A stretch of DNA of 6,792 nucleotides. Source: an uncultured Curvibacter sp. (GTDB taxonomy: Bacteria; Pseudomonadota; Gammaproteobacteria; Burkholderiales; Burkholderiaceae). The notes beneath the pieces were generated by a model that saw only the letters and a program-made list of their open reading frames with translations, had not been told where the DNA came from and did no database searches. A program made the translations under genes and the position numbers. Numbering within the stretch: the stretch's first letter is position 1; every line of letters starts with the position of its first letter. This document shows, in pieces, positions 1-5,984 of this stretch. The stretch covers positions 1 through 6,792 of the forward strand of contig CAMLNH010000155.1 in assembly GCA_946481355.1 (NCBI GenBank), written 5' to 3'.

Positions 1-1164
1 CCGGTGGTGCGCCTGCTGCAGTCCCTCTTTGAGGATGCGACCCAGGTGGGGGCGTCCGACATCCACATCGAACCGCTGGAGTCCGGACTGCAGATCCGCG
101 TGCGTGTCGACGGGGTGCTGCAGACCCAGACCCAGGCCGAAAAGCGCATTGGCGCCGCCCTGGCCCAGCGCATCAAACTCATGGCCGGCCTCGACATCTC
201 GGAAAAACGTCTGCCGCAGGACGGCCGCTTCAGCGTGCGTCTGAAGGATCAGACCATCGACGTGCGTCTGTCCACCATGCCCAGCACCTACGGTGAATCC
301 GTGGTCATGCGTTTGCTGAGCTTGGATGGTGGCGTGCGCCGGCTGGACTCGGTTGGCATGCCGCCCGCCATGTTGCAGCGCTATCGCCAGCTTCTGGGCC
401 GCACCTCGGGGCTGATCCTCGTCACCGGCCCCACGGGTTCGGGCAAGAGCACCACGCTCTATGCCTCGCTGGCCGAGCTCAATGCGGCCGAGCTCAAGAT
501 CATCACGGTCGAAGATCCGGTCGAATACCGCCTGCAGGGTATCACCCAGGTGCAGGTCAACGAAAAGATCGACCTGACCTTCTCCAAGGTGCTGCGCAGC
601 ACCCTGCGCCAGGACCCGGACGTGATCCTGGTGGGGGAGATGCGGGATGCCGAGACGGCCGAGATCGGCCTGCGCGCGGCCATCACCGGCCATCTGGTGT
701 TCTCCACCCTGCACACGCGCGATGCCGCCAGCACCCCCTTCCGCCTGCTGGACATGGGCGTGCCAGCCTATATGGTGGCCACCTCGCTGCAGGCTGTGGT
801 GGCCCAGCGCCTGGTGCGCATCAACTGCGAGGTCTGCAGCGAGCCCCATGAACCCGATGCCCAGGAGGCTGCCTGGTTGTCCGGTCTGCTCAAGCCTGGC
901 GAGCGCGTCCAGGCCTTGAAGGGCCGGGGCTGTTCGGCTTGCAACGGCACGGGCTACACCGGTCGCCAGGGGGTCTACGAGATGCTGGAGATGGATGCCG
1001 AGCTGACCCAGTCTGCCAGCCGCTCCGATCCGGCCGCCTTCCTGCGCGCTGCGCGCGAGCGTCTGGCTGGCCAGACGCTGACTCACCAGGCGTTCGAGCT
1101 CGTGCGCCAGGGGCGTACCTCGCTGGCCGAGGCCATGCGGGTCGGCTACGACCTTGAGGATTAG
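1..1164 (+). CDS. mshE: MSHA pilus assembly ATPase MshE (GspE/PilB family), 5'-truncated by window edge
   Basis: This is the C-terminal part of a GspE/PilB-type secretion ATPase, the cytoplasmic hexamer that powers pilus extension. The frame is open from base 1, so the start lies upstream; family members run to roughly 570 residues, so about 180 N-terminal residues are missing. The visible part opens with the family sequence ASDIHIEP. It then has a Walker A motif GPTGSGKST (nt 427-453), the Asp box and Walker B region DPDVILVGEMRD (nt 613-648), and a His box around TGHLVFSTLHT (nt 688-720). A tetracysteine zinc-binding pair, CEVC (nt 826-837) and CSAC (nt 931-942), is typical of the extension ATPases GspE/PilB/MshE and absent from the retraction ATPase PilT. 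All catalytic motifs look intact. The stop is TAG at 1162-1164, and mshG starts 8 nt later, so the two are probably co-transcribed. MshE of Vibrio binds c-di-GMP through its N-terminal domain; that region is outside the window and cannot be checked. The MshE assignment rests on the neighbours; alone it could be called GspE or PilB. Confidence 0.93.
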   Translation, partial: PVVRLLQSLFEDATQVGASDIHIEPLESGLQIRVRVDGVLQTQTQAEKRIGAALAQRIKLMAGLDISEKRLPQDGRFSVRLKDQTIDVRLSTMPSTYGESVVMRLLSLDGGVRRLDSVGMPPAMLQRYRQLLGRTSGLILVTGPTGSGKSTTLYASLAELNAAELKIITVEDPVEYRLQGITQVQVNEKIDLTFSKVLRSTLRQDPDVILVGEMRDAETAEIGLRAAITGHLVFSTLHTRDAASTPFRLLDMGVPAYMVATSLQAVVAQRLVRINCEVCSEPHEPDAQEAAWLSGLLKPGERVQALKGRGCSACNGTGYTGRQGVYEMLEMDAELTQSASRSDPAAFLRAARERLAGQTLTHQAFELVRQGRTSLAEAMRVGYDLED

Positions 1165-1172
1165 GTCGGCTC

Positions 1173-2405
1173 ATGGCGATCTATGCATGGCGCGGGCGCA
1201 ACAGCCTGGGTGAGCTGATCCAGGGCGAACTGGACGCGGTTTCCGAGGATGCCGTGGCGGACCAGCTGCTGAGCCTGGGTCTCGTGCCCGTCCATATTGC
1301 ACCGGCTCCCCAGGTCCAGAGCCGCGAGGGCTGGTGGGAGCAGCTCAAACGCCGCTCCATCGTCATCGAGGATGTGCTGATCTTTTCGCGCCAGATGTAC
1401 ACCCTGAACAAGGCGGGCGTCCCCATCCTGCGGGCCTTTGCCGGCCTGCAGTCCTCCACCGACAAGCCTGCCATGGTCGACGTGCTCAAGGACGTGCGTG
1501 CCAGCCTGGACCAGGGGCGCGACATGGCCACCTCGCTGGCCCGCCATCCCAAGGTCTTCAGCCCCTTCTATGTGGCCATGGTGCGGGTCGGCGAGCTGAC
1601 CGGCAAGCTGACCGATGTCTTTCTGCGTCTGGCCGAGCATCTGGAGTTCGAGCGCGACACACGCGCCCGCATCAAGCAGGCCATGCGCTACCCCAGCTTC
1701 GTCGTGATCGCGATGCTGATCGCCATCGTCATCGTCAACCTCTTTGTTCTGCCGGTGTTCGCCAAGGTCTTCGCCGGCTTCAATGCCGAGTTGCCGCTGA
1801 TCACGCGCGGCCTGCTCGGGTTTTCGGGCTGGATGATCACCTGGTGGCCTGTGCTGCTGGCTCTGGCGGCTGCGTTGGCCGTTGGCGTGCGCTCCTATCT
1901 GCAGACATCAGAGGGCCGCTACAACTGGGACCGGCGCAAGCTGAACCTGCCCATCGTCGGTCCCATCATCCTCAAGGCCACGCTGGCCCGTTTTGCGCGC
2001 AGCTTTGCCCTGTCCAGCCAGAGTGGCGTACCCTTGGTGCAGGCTTTGGCCGTGGTGGCCCAGACGGTGGACAACGCCTACATCGCCTCGCGCATCGAGC
2101 AGATGCGCGCCGGCATCGAGCGTGGTGAGAGCATCTCACGCTGTGCCGCGGCTACCGGGGTGTTCACGCCGGTGGTGCTGCAGATGATGACCGTGGGCGA
2201 GGAAACTGGTGAACTCGACGCCCTGCTGTTCGAGATCGCCGAGATGTACGAGCGCGATACCGACTACGCCATCAAGGGCCTGTCCTCGGCCATCGAACCC
2301 ATCCTGCTGGTGTTCATCGGCGTGCTGGTCCTGCTGCTGGCCCTGGGCGTCTTCCTGCCGCTGTGGAACCTGGGGCAGGCGGCCCTGGGCCGTGGCGGGG
2401 GTTGA
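1173..2405 (+). CDS. mshG: MSHA pilus inner-membrane platform protein MshG (GspF/PilC family)
   Basis: This 410-residue polytopic inner-membrane protein forms the platform on which the ATPase acts to push pilin subunits into the fibre. It has the usual GspF layout: an N-terminal cytoplasmic segment (YAWRGRNSLGELIQGELDA) and two T2SSF repeats at about residues 70-195 and 273-398. Each repeat starts with a matching helix (FSRQMYTLNKAGVPIL and FARSFALSSQSGVPLV). Each also carries a VGE-TG motif, VGELTGKL in the first and VGEETGELD in the second. Hydrophobic segments lie near residues 175-197, 225-244 and 378-398, the last following the conserved IEP and ending in FLPLW. Length is normal for the family. 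The ATG at 1173 is 8 nt past the mshE stop; GAGGA at 1156-1160 is a possible, rather distant, ribosome binding site. MshG rather than PilC or GspF is inferred from the surrounding msh genes. Confidence 0.94.
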   Translation: MAIYAWRGRNSLGELIQGELDAVSEDAVADQLLSLGLVPVHIAPAPQVQSREGWWEQLKRRSIVIEDVLIFSRQMYTLNKAGVPILRAFAGLQSSTDKPAMVDVLKDVRASLDQGRDMATSLARHPKVFSPFYVAMVRVGELTGKLTDVFLRLAEHLEFERDTRARIKQAMRYPSFVVIAMLIAIVIVNLFVLPVFAKVFAGFNAELPLITRGLLGFSGWMITWWPVLLALAAALAVGVRSYLQTSEGRYNWDRRKLNLPIVGPIILKATLARFARSFALSSQSGVPLVQALAVVAQTVDNAYIASRIEQMRAGIERGESISRCAAATGVFTPVVLQMMTVGEETGELDALLFEIAEMYERDTDYAIKGLSSAIEPILLVFIGVLVLLLALGVFLPLWNLGQAALGRGGG

Positions 2406-2427
2406 AGCCACTGAAATCCGCCCGGCC

Positions 2428-2443
2428 TGTGATCTTTTGCACA
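2428..2443. promoter_or_regulatory. CRP/Vfr-like binding site upstream of the pilin gene
   Basis: TGTGATCTTTTGCACA matches the CRP half-site pattern TGTGA-N6-TCACA at 9 of 10 defined positions, the one mismatch being G for T at the start of the right half. The centre (2435.5) lies about 61.5 bp upstream of the transcription start expected from the TATACT hexamer at 2485-2490. That is the classical class I activator position. The sequence match is seen directly; binding by a CRP-family protein is inferred. Confidence 0.4.
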
Positions 2444-2484
2444 CGGTTTCGAGGCGGGTGTGGCCCCGTTACAGGGCGCACGTC

Positions 2485-2490
2485 TATACT
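2485..2490 (+). promoter_or_regulatory. Candidate sigma-70 -10 element of the pilin promoter
   Basis: TATACT matches the -10 consensus TATAAT at 5 of 6 positions and would start transcription near 2497, giving an untranslated leader of about 60 nt before the pilin ATG. No good -35 hexamer exists at 17-18 bp: TGGCCC at 2461-2466 matches only 3 of 6, and no TGn extended -10 is present. That would suit an activator-dependent promoter. I found no sigma-54 pattern (TGGCAC-N5-TTGC) in this gap. Readthrough from mshG may also contribute. Confidence 0.4.
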
Positions 2491-2547
2491 ACGAAACTGA
2501 TAGCGGACCCTTCCGGTGCCGCAGAACCTGGCAACCTCATCCTGAAT

Positions 2548-2551
2548 GGAG
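2548..2551 (+). promoter_or_regulatory. Ribosome binding site fixing the pilin start
   Basis: GGAG lies 6 nt before the ATG at 2558. It overlaps an in-frame upstream ATG at 2546, which has no Shine-Dalgarno of its own. This supports the ATG at 2558, giving the short leader MKQQRG, as the true start. Confidence 0.75.
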
Positions 2552-2557
2552 TCTGAT

Positions 2558-2911
2558 ATGAAACAGCAACGTGGTTTTACCCTGATCGAACTGGTGATGG
2601 TGATCGTGATCCTCGGCATTCTGGCCGCGGTGGCGATTCCTCGGTTTGTGAATTTCCAAGGCGAAGCCAATCAGGCTGCCGTTGATGGCGTCGCTGGTGC
2701 CCTGGCTTCCGGTAGCGCCATCAACTTCGCTGCGGTTGCTGCCAACCGCGCTGGTTTTGCTGCGATCACGACCTGCGGTGGTGCTGTCGTGGGTCTGCAG
2801 GGGGGCGCATTGCCTACCTCCGGTGGTACCTGGGCTATCGGCGGAACCTTCCCAAATGCCTGCACAGTGACCAATGGCACGGCGACGGCCACCTTTGCTG
2901 TCGTGAACTGA
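2558..2911 (+). CDS. mshA: MSHA-type type IV prepilin (MshA/MshB-like)
   Basis: This 117-residue prepilin has a class III signal sequence: a six-residue leader MKQQRG is followed by the processing site before FTLIE. The conserved glutamate is at mature position 5, and a hydrophobic helix (VMVIVILGILAAVAIP) anchors the subunit and packs in the fibre core. The segment after the helix (PRFVNFQGEANQAAVDGV) resembles MshA/MshB pilins rather than PilA. Two cysteines (residues 73 and 102) probably form the usual C-terminal disulphide loop; the mature protein of 111 residues is short for a pilin. An in-frame ATG at 2546 would add MESD but lacks a ribosome binding site. Codon use differs from the neighbours: about half of Ala and Gly codons are GCT or GGT where flanking genes prefer GCC and GGC, as expected for a highly expressed gene. 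With its own likely promoter and strong terminator, it is probably the major pilin, although an MshB-like minor role cannot be excluded. Confidence 0.88.
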   Translation: MKQQRGFTLIELVMVIVILGILAAVAIPRFVNFQGEANQAAVDGVAGALASGSAINFAAVAANRAGFAAITTCGGAVVGLQGGALPTSGGTWAIGGTFPNACTVTNGTATATFAVVN

Positions 2912-2983
2912 TGCCTGACAGCATGACAAGCTGATTCAACTGGTACGCGAGTCCGAATCCAAAGTTCAGTTGCTCAGTCGTAG

Positions 2984-3021
2984 AACGCGAGGGTACCTTT
3001 GAGGGCCCTCGCGTTTTTTTT
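2984..3021 (+). terminator. Strong rho-independent terminator after the pilin gene
   Basis: A perfect 10-bp stem pairs AACGCGAGGG (2984-2993) with CCCTCGCGTT (3006-3015) around a 12-nt loop. The run of eight T (3014-3021) begins in the last two stem bases. It lies about 70 nt after the pilin stop and should end the mshE-mshG-pilin or pilin-only transcript before mshI. The stem is GC-rich and the T-run is on the plus strand only, so it acts in the direction of the pilin. Confidence 0.9.
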
Positions 3022-3293
3022 GGATGACCGTTTATTCCTCAGCGTGAGTTATGCGCGTTCAGTCGTTGTGCGGCATCAACAATCTTGGTTTCACGGTGCG
3101 TCGATTGAATGTTGGGCCACTATTTGTCGGACAATTCGCCAATTAGTACGCAAACGCGTTTCCCTATCGTCCCGCCGATGTGCTCAGCTATGAAAAGCAG
3201 AGCAAAATAGCGGCTGTGCAAGTTTTACCCATTTGTTTCAGCCCGATGATGCCGGTCGAGACCCATTCCCTGTTTTCGGTGATGCCCCTGTCC

Positions 3294-3298
3294 AGGAG
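3294..3298 (+). promoter_or_regulatory. Ribosome binding site fixing the GTG start of mshI
   Basis: AGGAG lies 6 nt before the GTG at 3305. The only longer in-frame alternative begins at TTG 3233, which has no Shine-Dalgarno and would add 24 residues unlike the start of MshI proteins. Confidence 0.75.
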
Positions 3299-3304
3299 TG
3301 TGTC

Positions 3305-4309
3305 GTGGCGCTGACCCTGCCGCGTTTTGGCCGTCGCGCCCGTCAGACCGAGCAGCTGGTGCTGGCTTGGGACGGCCGTGCATTGGCCTACGTCCAGGCG
3401 CGCCAGGAAGCGGCGGATCGCTATCGCGTGCAAGGCTTCGGGGTGCTGCGTGCACAGGGCGATCAGCCCACCGAGGATCTGGCACGTCAGCTCACGTCGG
3501 CCGGCCTGCGTGGCAAGGCGGTGCGCGCCATGCTGCGACCGGATCAGTACCAGATCCTGCAGATCGATGCGCCGGCCGTGCCGCCGGAGGAACTCAAGAC
3601 GGCGGCCCGCTGGCAGATCCGCGAACTCGTCAACATGCACCTGGACGATCTGACGCTGGACGTGCTCCGGGTTGGCGACGAGCGGGTGCGAGCCTCGGGC
3701 AGCATCTTCGTGGTGGCCGCGCCCAATGCCGTGATCCGTGGCGTGATGGAGACTGCCCAGGCCGCGCGCTGCAGCGTGGACGTGATCGACATCCAGGATC
3801 TGGCCCAGCGCAATCTGCAGTCGGCCCTGGCGCGTCGCGCCGGTGTGGCGGACCGTGCCCATGCGGCCATCGTCATGCACGAGGACCACCAGGCCCTGCT
3901 GACCATCTGCGCGCACGACGAGCTGTTCTACACCCGCCGCATCGATCTGGGGGCAGGCTTCATGCAGGCCCCGTGGGGGACGGCGCCCGCCCCATCGCCG
4001 GACGAGGGCGAGGGGATCGCGCTGGCGCATGAGGGTGAACGGGCCCAGCGTCTGGTGGTCGAGATCCAGCGCTCACTCGATCTCTGGGACCGCACCTGGC
4101 CCATGCTGGTGCTGGACCGCATCGGTGTCCAGGCCGGCGCACGTACGACCGAAATGGCCGAGTGGCTGAGCCGCGATCTGGGACACAGCGTGACGCCGCT
4201 CGATGTCGGCCCCCTGTTCCCGGGATTCGAAGGGGGGGGCGAGGCGGACCGCCGGCTTTGCTGGCCGCTGCTGGGTGTCCTGCTGCGCAGCGAGGGCCGC
4301 CAGCTCTGA
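3305..4309 (+). CDS. mshI: MSHA biogenesis protein MshI (PilM-like cytoplasmic alignment protein)
   Basis: This 334-residue soluble protein has no membrane segment. MshI proteins are distant relatives of the actin-like PilM, which binds the cytoplasmic tip of PilN and links the pilus alignment complex to the ATPase and platform. Family features are the start ALTLPRFGRR followed by a strand pair (LVLAWDGRALAYV), and the central signature YQILQIDAPAVPPEEL beginning at residue 82. That signature leads into a Trp/Glu-rich helix (RWQIRELVNMHLDDLTLDV), and a C-terminal helix VVEIQRSLDLWDR lies near residues 250-262. The GTG start is chosen on a good AGGAG site. An 8-G tract (4232-4239) lies 22 codons before the stop; the reading frame is intact as sequenced. 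The stop at 4307-4309 overlaps the Shine-Dalgarno GAGGAA of the next gene, which begins 11 nt later, so these genes are surely co-transcribed. No clear promoter was found upstream. Confidence 0.85.
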   Translation: MALTLPRFGRRARQTEQLVLAWDGRALAYVQARQEAADRYRVQGFGVLRAQGDQPTEDLARQLTSAGLRGKAVRAMLRPDQYQILQIDAPAVPPEELKTAARWQIRELVNMHLDDLTLDVLRVGDERVRASGSIFVVAAPNAVIRGVMETAQAARCSVDVIDIQDLAQRNLQSALARRAGVADRAHAAIVMHEDHQALLTICAHDELFYTRRIDLGAGFMQAPWGTAPAPSPDEGEGIALAHEGERAQRLVVEIQRSLDLWDRTWPMLVLDRIGVQAGARTTEMAEWLSRDLGHSVTPLDVGPLFPGFEGGGEADRRLCWPLLGVLLRSEGRQL

Positions 4310-4320
4310 GGAACGCCGAC

Positions 4321-4983
4321 ATGCCCCAGCAAATCAACCTCTCCAACCCCATCTTCCTGGTCCAGAAGCGCTACTTCTCGGCCGCGACGATGGCGCGCGC
4401 CCTGGGCGTGTTTCTCCTGCTCGGCGGCCTGCTGTCGGCCTACTGGAGCTGGGCGCTGCAGGCGCTCAACACCGGCTACCAGCAATCGGCTATCAGCAGC
4501 CAGCGCGAGATTGACCGCCTGCAGGCTGCCATCCAGGCGCGCCGTGCGGCGACGGGGCCGGCCGATGCGGCAGCCGTGCAGGAGCTGGAGGCCCGCAAGA
4601 CCGAGCTGCAGCAGCGCGAACTGCTGCTGCGCGAACTCAGGCGTGGCCTGCTGCGCGACGGCCAGGGCCATGCGGCTCGTCTGCAGCTGCTCGCGCGCAG
4701 CATCCCGCCCCAGGCCTGGATCACCGAGGTCAAGGCCGACGACCTGCGCCTGGAGCTCAGCGGCTACACGCTGGAGCCGGCAGCGCTCAACGGTTGGGTG
4801 GCCCGGCTGGCCGACAGCCCGCTGCTCGAAGGGCAGCAGCTGTCGCTCGTGAAGGTCGAGCGCGTCAAGCCCGAAGCCGCCCCTGCCGGGTCGACCGCAT
4901 CTCCGGCCGTGACCGGACCGCTGTGGTCCTACACCCTGGTGACGGCCTGGAACCCGCCAGCAAGCCCGGGAGGCAAGCCATGA
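4321..4983 (+). CDS. pilN: PilN-like MSHA biogenesis protein (MshI2)
   Basis: This 220-residue bitopic inner-membrane protein should bind MshI through its short cytoplasmic N-terminus and MshJ through its periplasmic part. The N-terminal motif QQINLSNP matches the PilN INL motif that docks on PilM-type proteins. A membrane segment lies at about residues 24-46 (ARALGVFLLLGGLLSAYWSW). It is followed by a long heptad-like charged region (about 55-115) that is probably coiled coil. A compact periplasmic domain at about 120-185 (IPPQAWITEVKADDLRLELSGY) is typical of the PilN family. A Pro/Ala/Ser-rich tail follows. The ATG at 4321 is preceded by GAGGAA (4308-4313) at 7 nt, so it is preferred over longer in-frame openings inside mshI. 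The gene ends in an ATGA overlap with mshJ. In Vibrio-type loci this protein is called MshI2; the name PilN reflects the domain. Confidence 0.85.
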   Translation: MPQQINLSNPIFLVQKRYFSAATMARALGVFLLLGGLLSAYWSWALQALNTGYQQSAISSQREIDRLQAAIQARRAATGPADAAAVQELEARKTELQQRELLLRELRRGLLRDGQGHAARLQLLARSIPPQAWITEVKADDLRLELSGYTLEPAALNGWVARLADSPLLEGQQLSLVKVERVKPEAAPAGSTASPAVTGPLWSYTLVTAWNPPASPGGKP

Positions 4984-5621
4984 AGGCCTGGTGGACCAAG
5001 CTGGCGGCGCGCATCGATGCGCTGAGCCTGCGCGAGCGCGCCTTCCTTTTCGGCACGCTCATCATCTTGTCCATGCTGCTGGCCGAGGCTCTGTGGCTGG
5101 GCCCGACGCAGGCCTTGCACCGGCAGCTGACACAGCGTGTGGCCGCACAGGCCGGCGAGGTGCAGCGTCTGCAGCAGGAGCTGGACGGCATGGGGTCGCA
5201 GAGCGGGCCGGGCCAGCAGGTCCGTGACGAGCTGGCCCAGGTCCGCGAACGTCTGGAACTGGTGAACCGCGAGATTGCACAACTGCCCCAGGGGCAGGCC
5301 GACAGTGCGCCGCTCACCAAGGTGCTGGTGCATTTCCTGCGCCGGCACGAAGGCCTGGTGCTGGTGCGCACGGCCACGCTGGATGCATCCGGCCAGGGAA
5401 TGGCCGGGAGCAGTGATCTGCAGGCGCTCGCGTCGGTTTTCGGTGTCAAACGCCAGGGCCTGGAGCTTACCGTGGCGGGCAACTACCATGAGCTGGCGCG
5501 TTATGTGCAGACGCTGGAGCGGGCCTTGCCGGCCCTGCGCTGGGGCACCATGCGCATGAACAGCGAGCGCCAGCCGGCCGAGCTGACCCTGCAGGTCTGG
5601 TTGCTGGGAGCAGCATCATGA
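4980..5621 (+). CDS. mshJ: MSHA biogenesis protein MshJ (PilO/GspM-like)
   Basis: This 213-residue bitopic inner-membrane protein is the PilO-like partner of the PilN-like protein in the periplasmic alignment complex. It starts with a basic amphipathic segment and the MshJ-like phrase LSLRERAFLF, followed by one membrane helix at about residues 20-42. A coiled-coil region (about 45-103, rich in Gln, Glu, Leu and Arg) comes next. The C-terminal ferredoxin-like domain contains GLELTVAGNYHELARYVQTL and RWGTMRMNSERQPAELTLQV, which fits MshJ well. The ATG at 4980 overlaps the stop of the preceding gene (ATGA, 4980-4983) and has GGGAGG (4968-4973) 6 nt upstream, so translational coupling is likely. 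The stop in turn overlaps the mshK start. The same frame stays open upstream to 4794 inside the previous gene, but that part has no family resemblance. Confidence 0.88.
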   Translation: MKAWWTKLAARIDALSLRERAFLFGTLIILSMLLAEALWLGPTQALHRQLTQRVAAQAGEVQRLQQELDGMGSQSGPGQQVRDELAQVRERLELVNREIAQLPQGQADSAPLTKVLVHFLRRHEGLVLVRTATLDASGQGMAGSSDLQALASVFGVKRQGLELTVAGNYHELARYVQTLERALPALRWGTMRMNSERQPAELTLQVWLLGAAS

Positions 5622-5950
5622 ACCGCCATGCACTTCCCCTGCTGCTCGGCCTGTTGTCCCTGTCTGTCGGGGCCCAGAGCCTGCGCGATCCGACCCAGCC
5701 CCCGGGCGTGGGCGCGGCGAGCCCCGCGACTGCGGCGCGCACCGGTGCGCCGAGCTGGTCCGTCATCGTGGTCGACGGCCGCCGGCATGTGGCGGTCGGT
5801 ACCCGGCTCTATGCTGAGGGCCAGATGCTGGGCCGTGCCCGGGTGGAGCGCATCACCGAGACCGAGATCTGGCTGCGTGAAGGCCAGGCCTTGCGCAAAG
5901 TCCCCCTTTACGCCGGTGTTCAGCGGCGCAGCGTGCCGGCTGCGCCTTGA
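5618..5950 (+). CDS. mshK: MSHA biogenesis protein MshK (PilP-like periplasmic protein)
   Basis: This small 110-residue exported protein probably connects the MshJ/PilN complex to the secretin MshL, as PilP does for PilQ. A signal peptide is visible at residues 1-19 (NRHALPLLLGLLSLSVGA), with cleavage likely after Gly-Ala before QSLRDPTQPP. The DPTQPP motif just after the signal is characteristic of MshK and related GspC/PilP proteins. A Pro/Ala-rich linker follows, then a small beta domain (WSVIVVDGRRHVAVGTRLYAEGQ... to VPLYAGVQRR, about residues 46-105). This HR-like fold packs against the secretin N0 domain. No lipobox cysteine is present, unlike PilP lipoproteins. It overlaps mshJ by ATGA (5618-5621), with GGGAG (5606-5610) 7 nt before the start. 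Confidence 0.85.
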   Translation: MNRHALPLLLGLLSLSVGAQSLRDPTQPPGVGAASPATAARTGAPSWSVIVVDGRRHVAVGTRLYAEGQMLGRARVERITETEIWLREGQALRKVPLYAGVQRRSVPAAP

Positions 5951-5984
5951 ACCGTCCATCCCTACACATGACAATGGCAACACC

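Larger units (their letters stand above)
2912..3304. other. Intergenic region between pilin and mshI
   Basis: This gap of 393 nt contains the pilin terminator (2984-3021) and then about 280 nt without a convincing gene. Over 3021-3240 it is 48% GC, clearly below the flanking coding DNA. A promoter for the mshI block should lie here, but I found no sigma-70 hexamer pair at correct spacing; the nearest -10-like elements are TATGAA (3189-3194) and CAAAAT (3203-3208), neither with a -35. Other visible structures are an FNR-like palindrome (3066-3079), a perfect small palindrome TTGTC-G-GACAA (3124-3134), and a doubled CAATT at 8-bp spacing (3132-3144). Confidence 0.7.

Noticed and set aside
1334..2128. 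A 264-codon plus-strand frame overlapping mshG.
   Set aside because: It lies wholly inside mshG in another frame, and its His/Arg/Gly/Pro-rich product is typical of an out-of-frame high-GC reading.
2999..3193. A 64-codon plus-strand open frame just after the pilin, which could be a small protein or pseudogene.
   Set aside because: It begins inside the terminator hairpin, has no ribosome binding site, and its translation shows no recognisable domain or signal.
3233..3304. N-terminal extension of MshI from a TTG codon.
   Set aside because: No Shine-Dalgarno precedes the TTG and the extra residues do not resemble MshI, while GTG 3305 has AGGAG at good spacing.
3480..3500. TGGCAC as the -24 half of a sigma-54 promoter.
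   Set aside because: The required TTGC-type -12 element is absent at the correct spacing, and the site is inside mshI.
3188..4030. A 280-codon minus-strand open frame opposite mshI.
   Set aside because: It is a shadow of the mshI codon pattern; mshI has clear family motifs and a good ribosome binding site on the plus strand.
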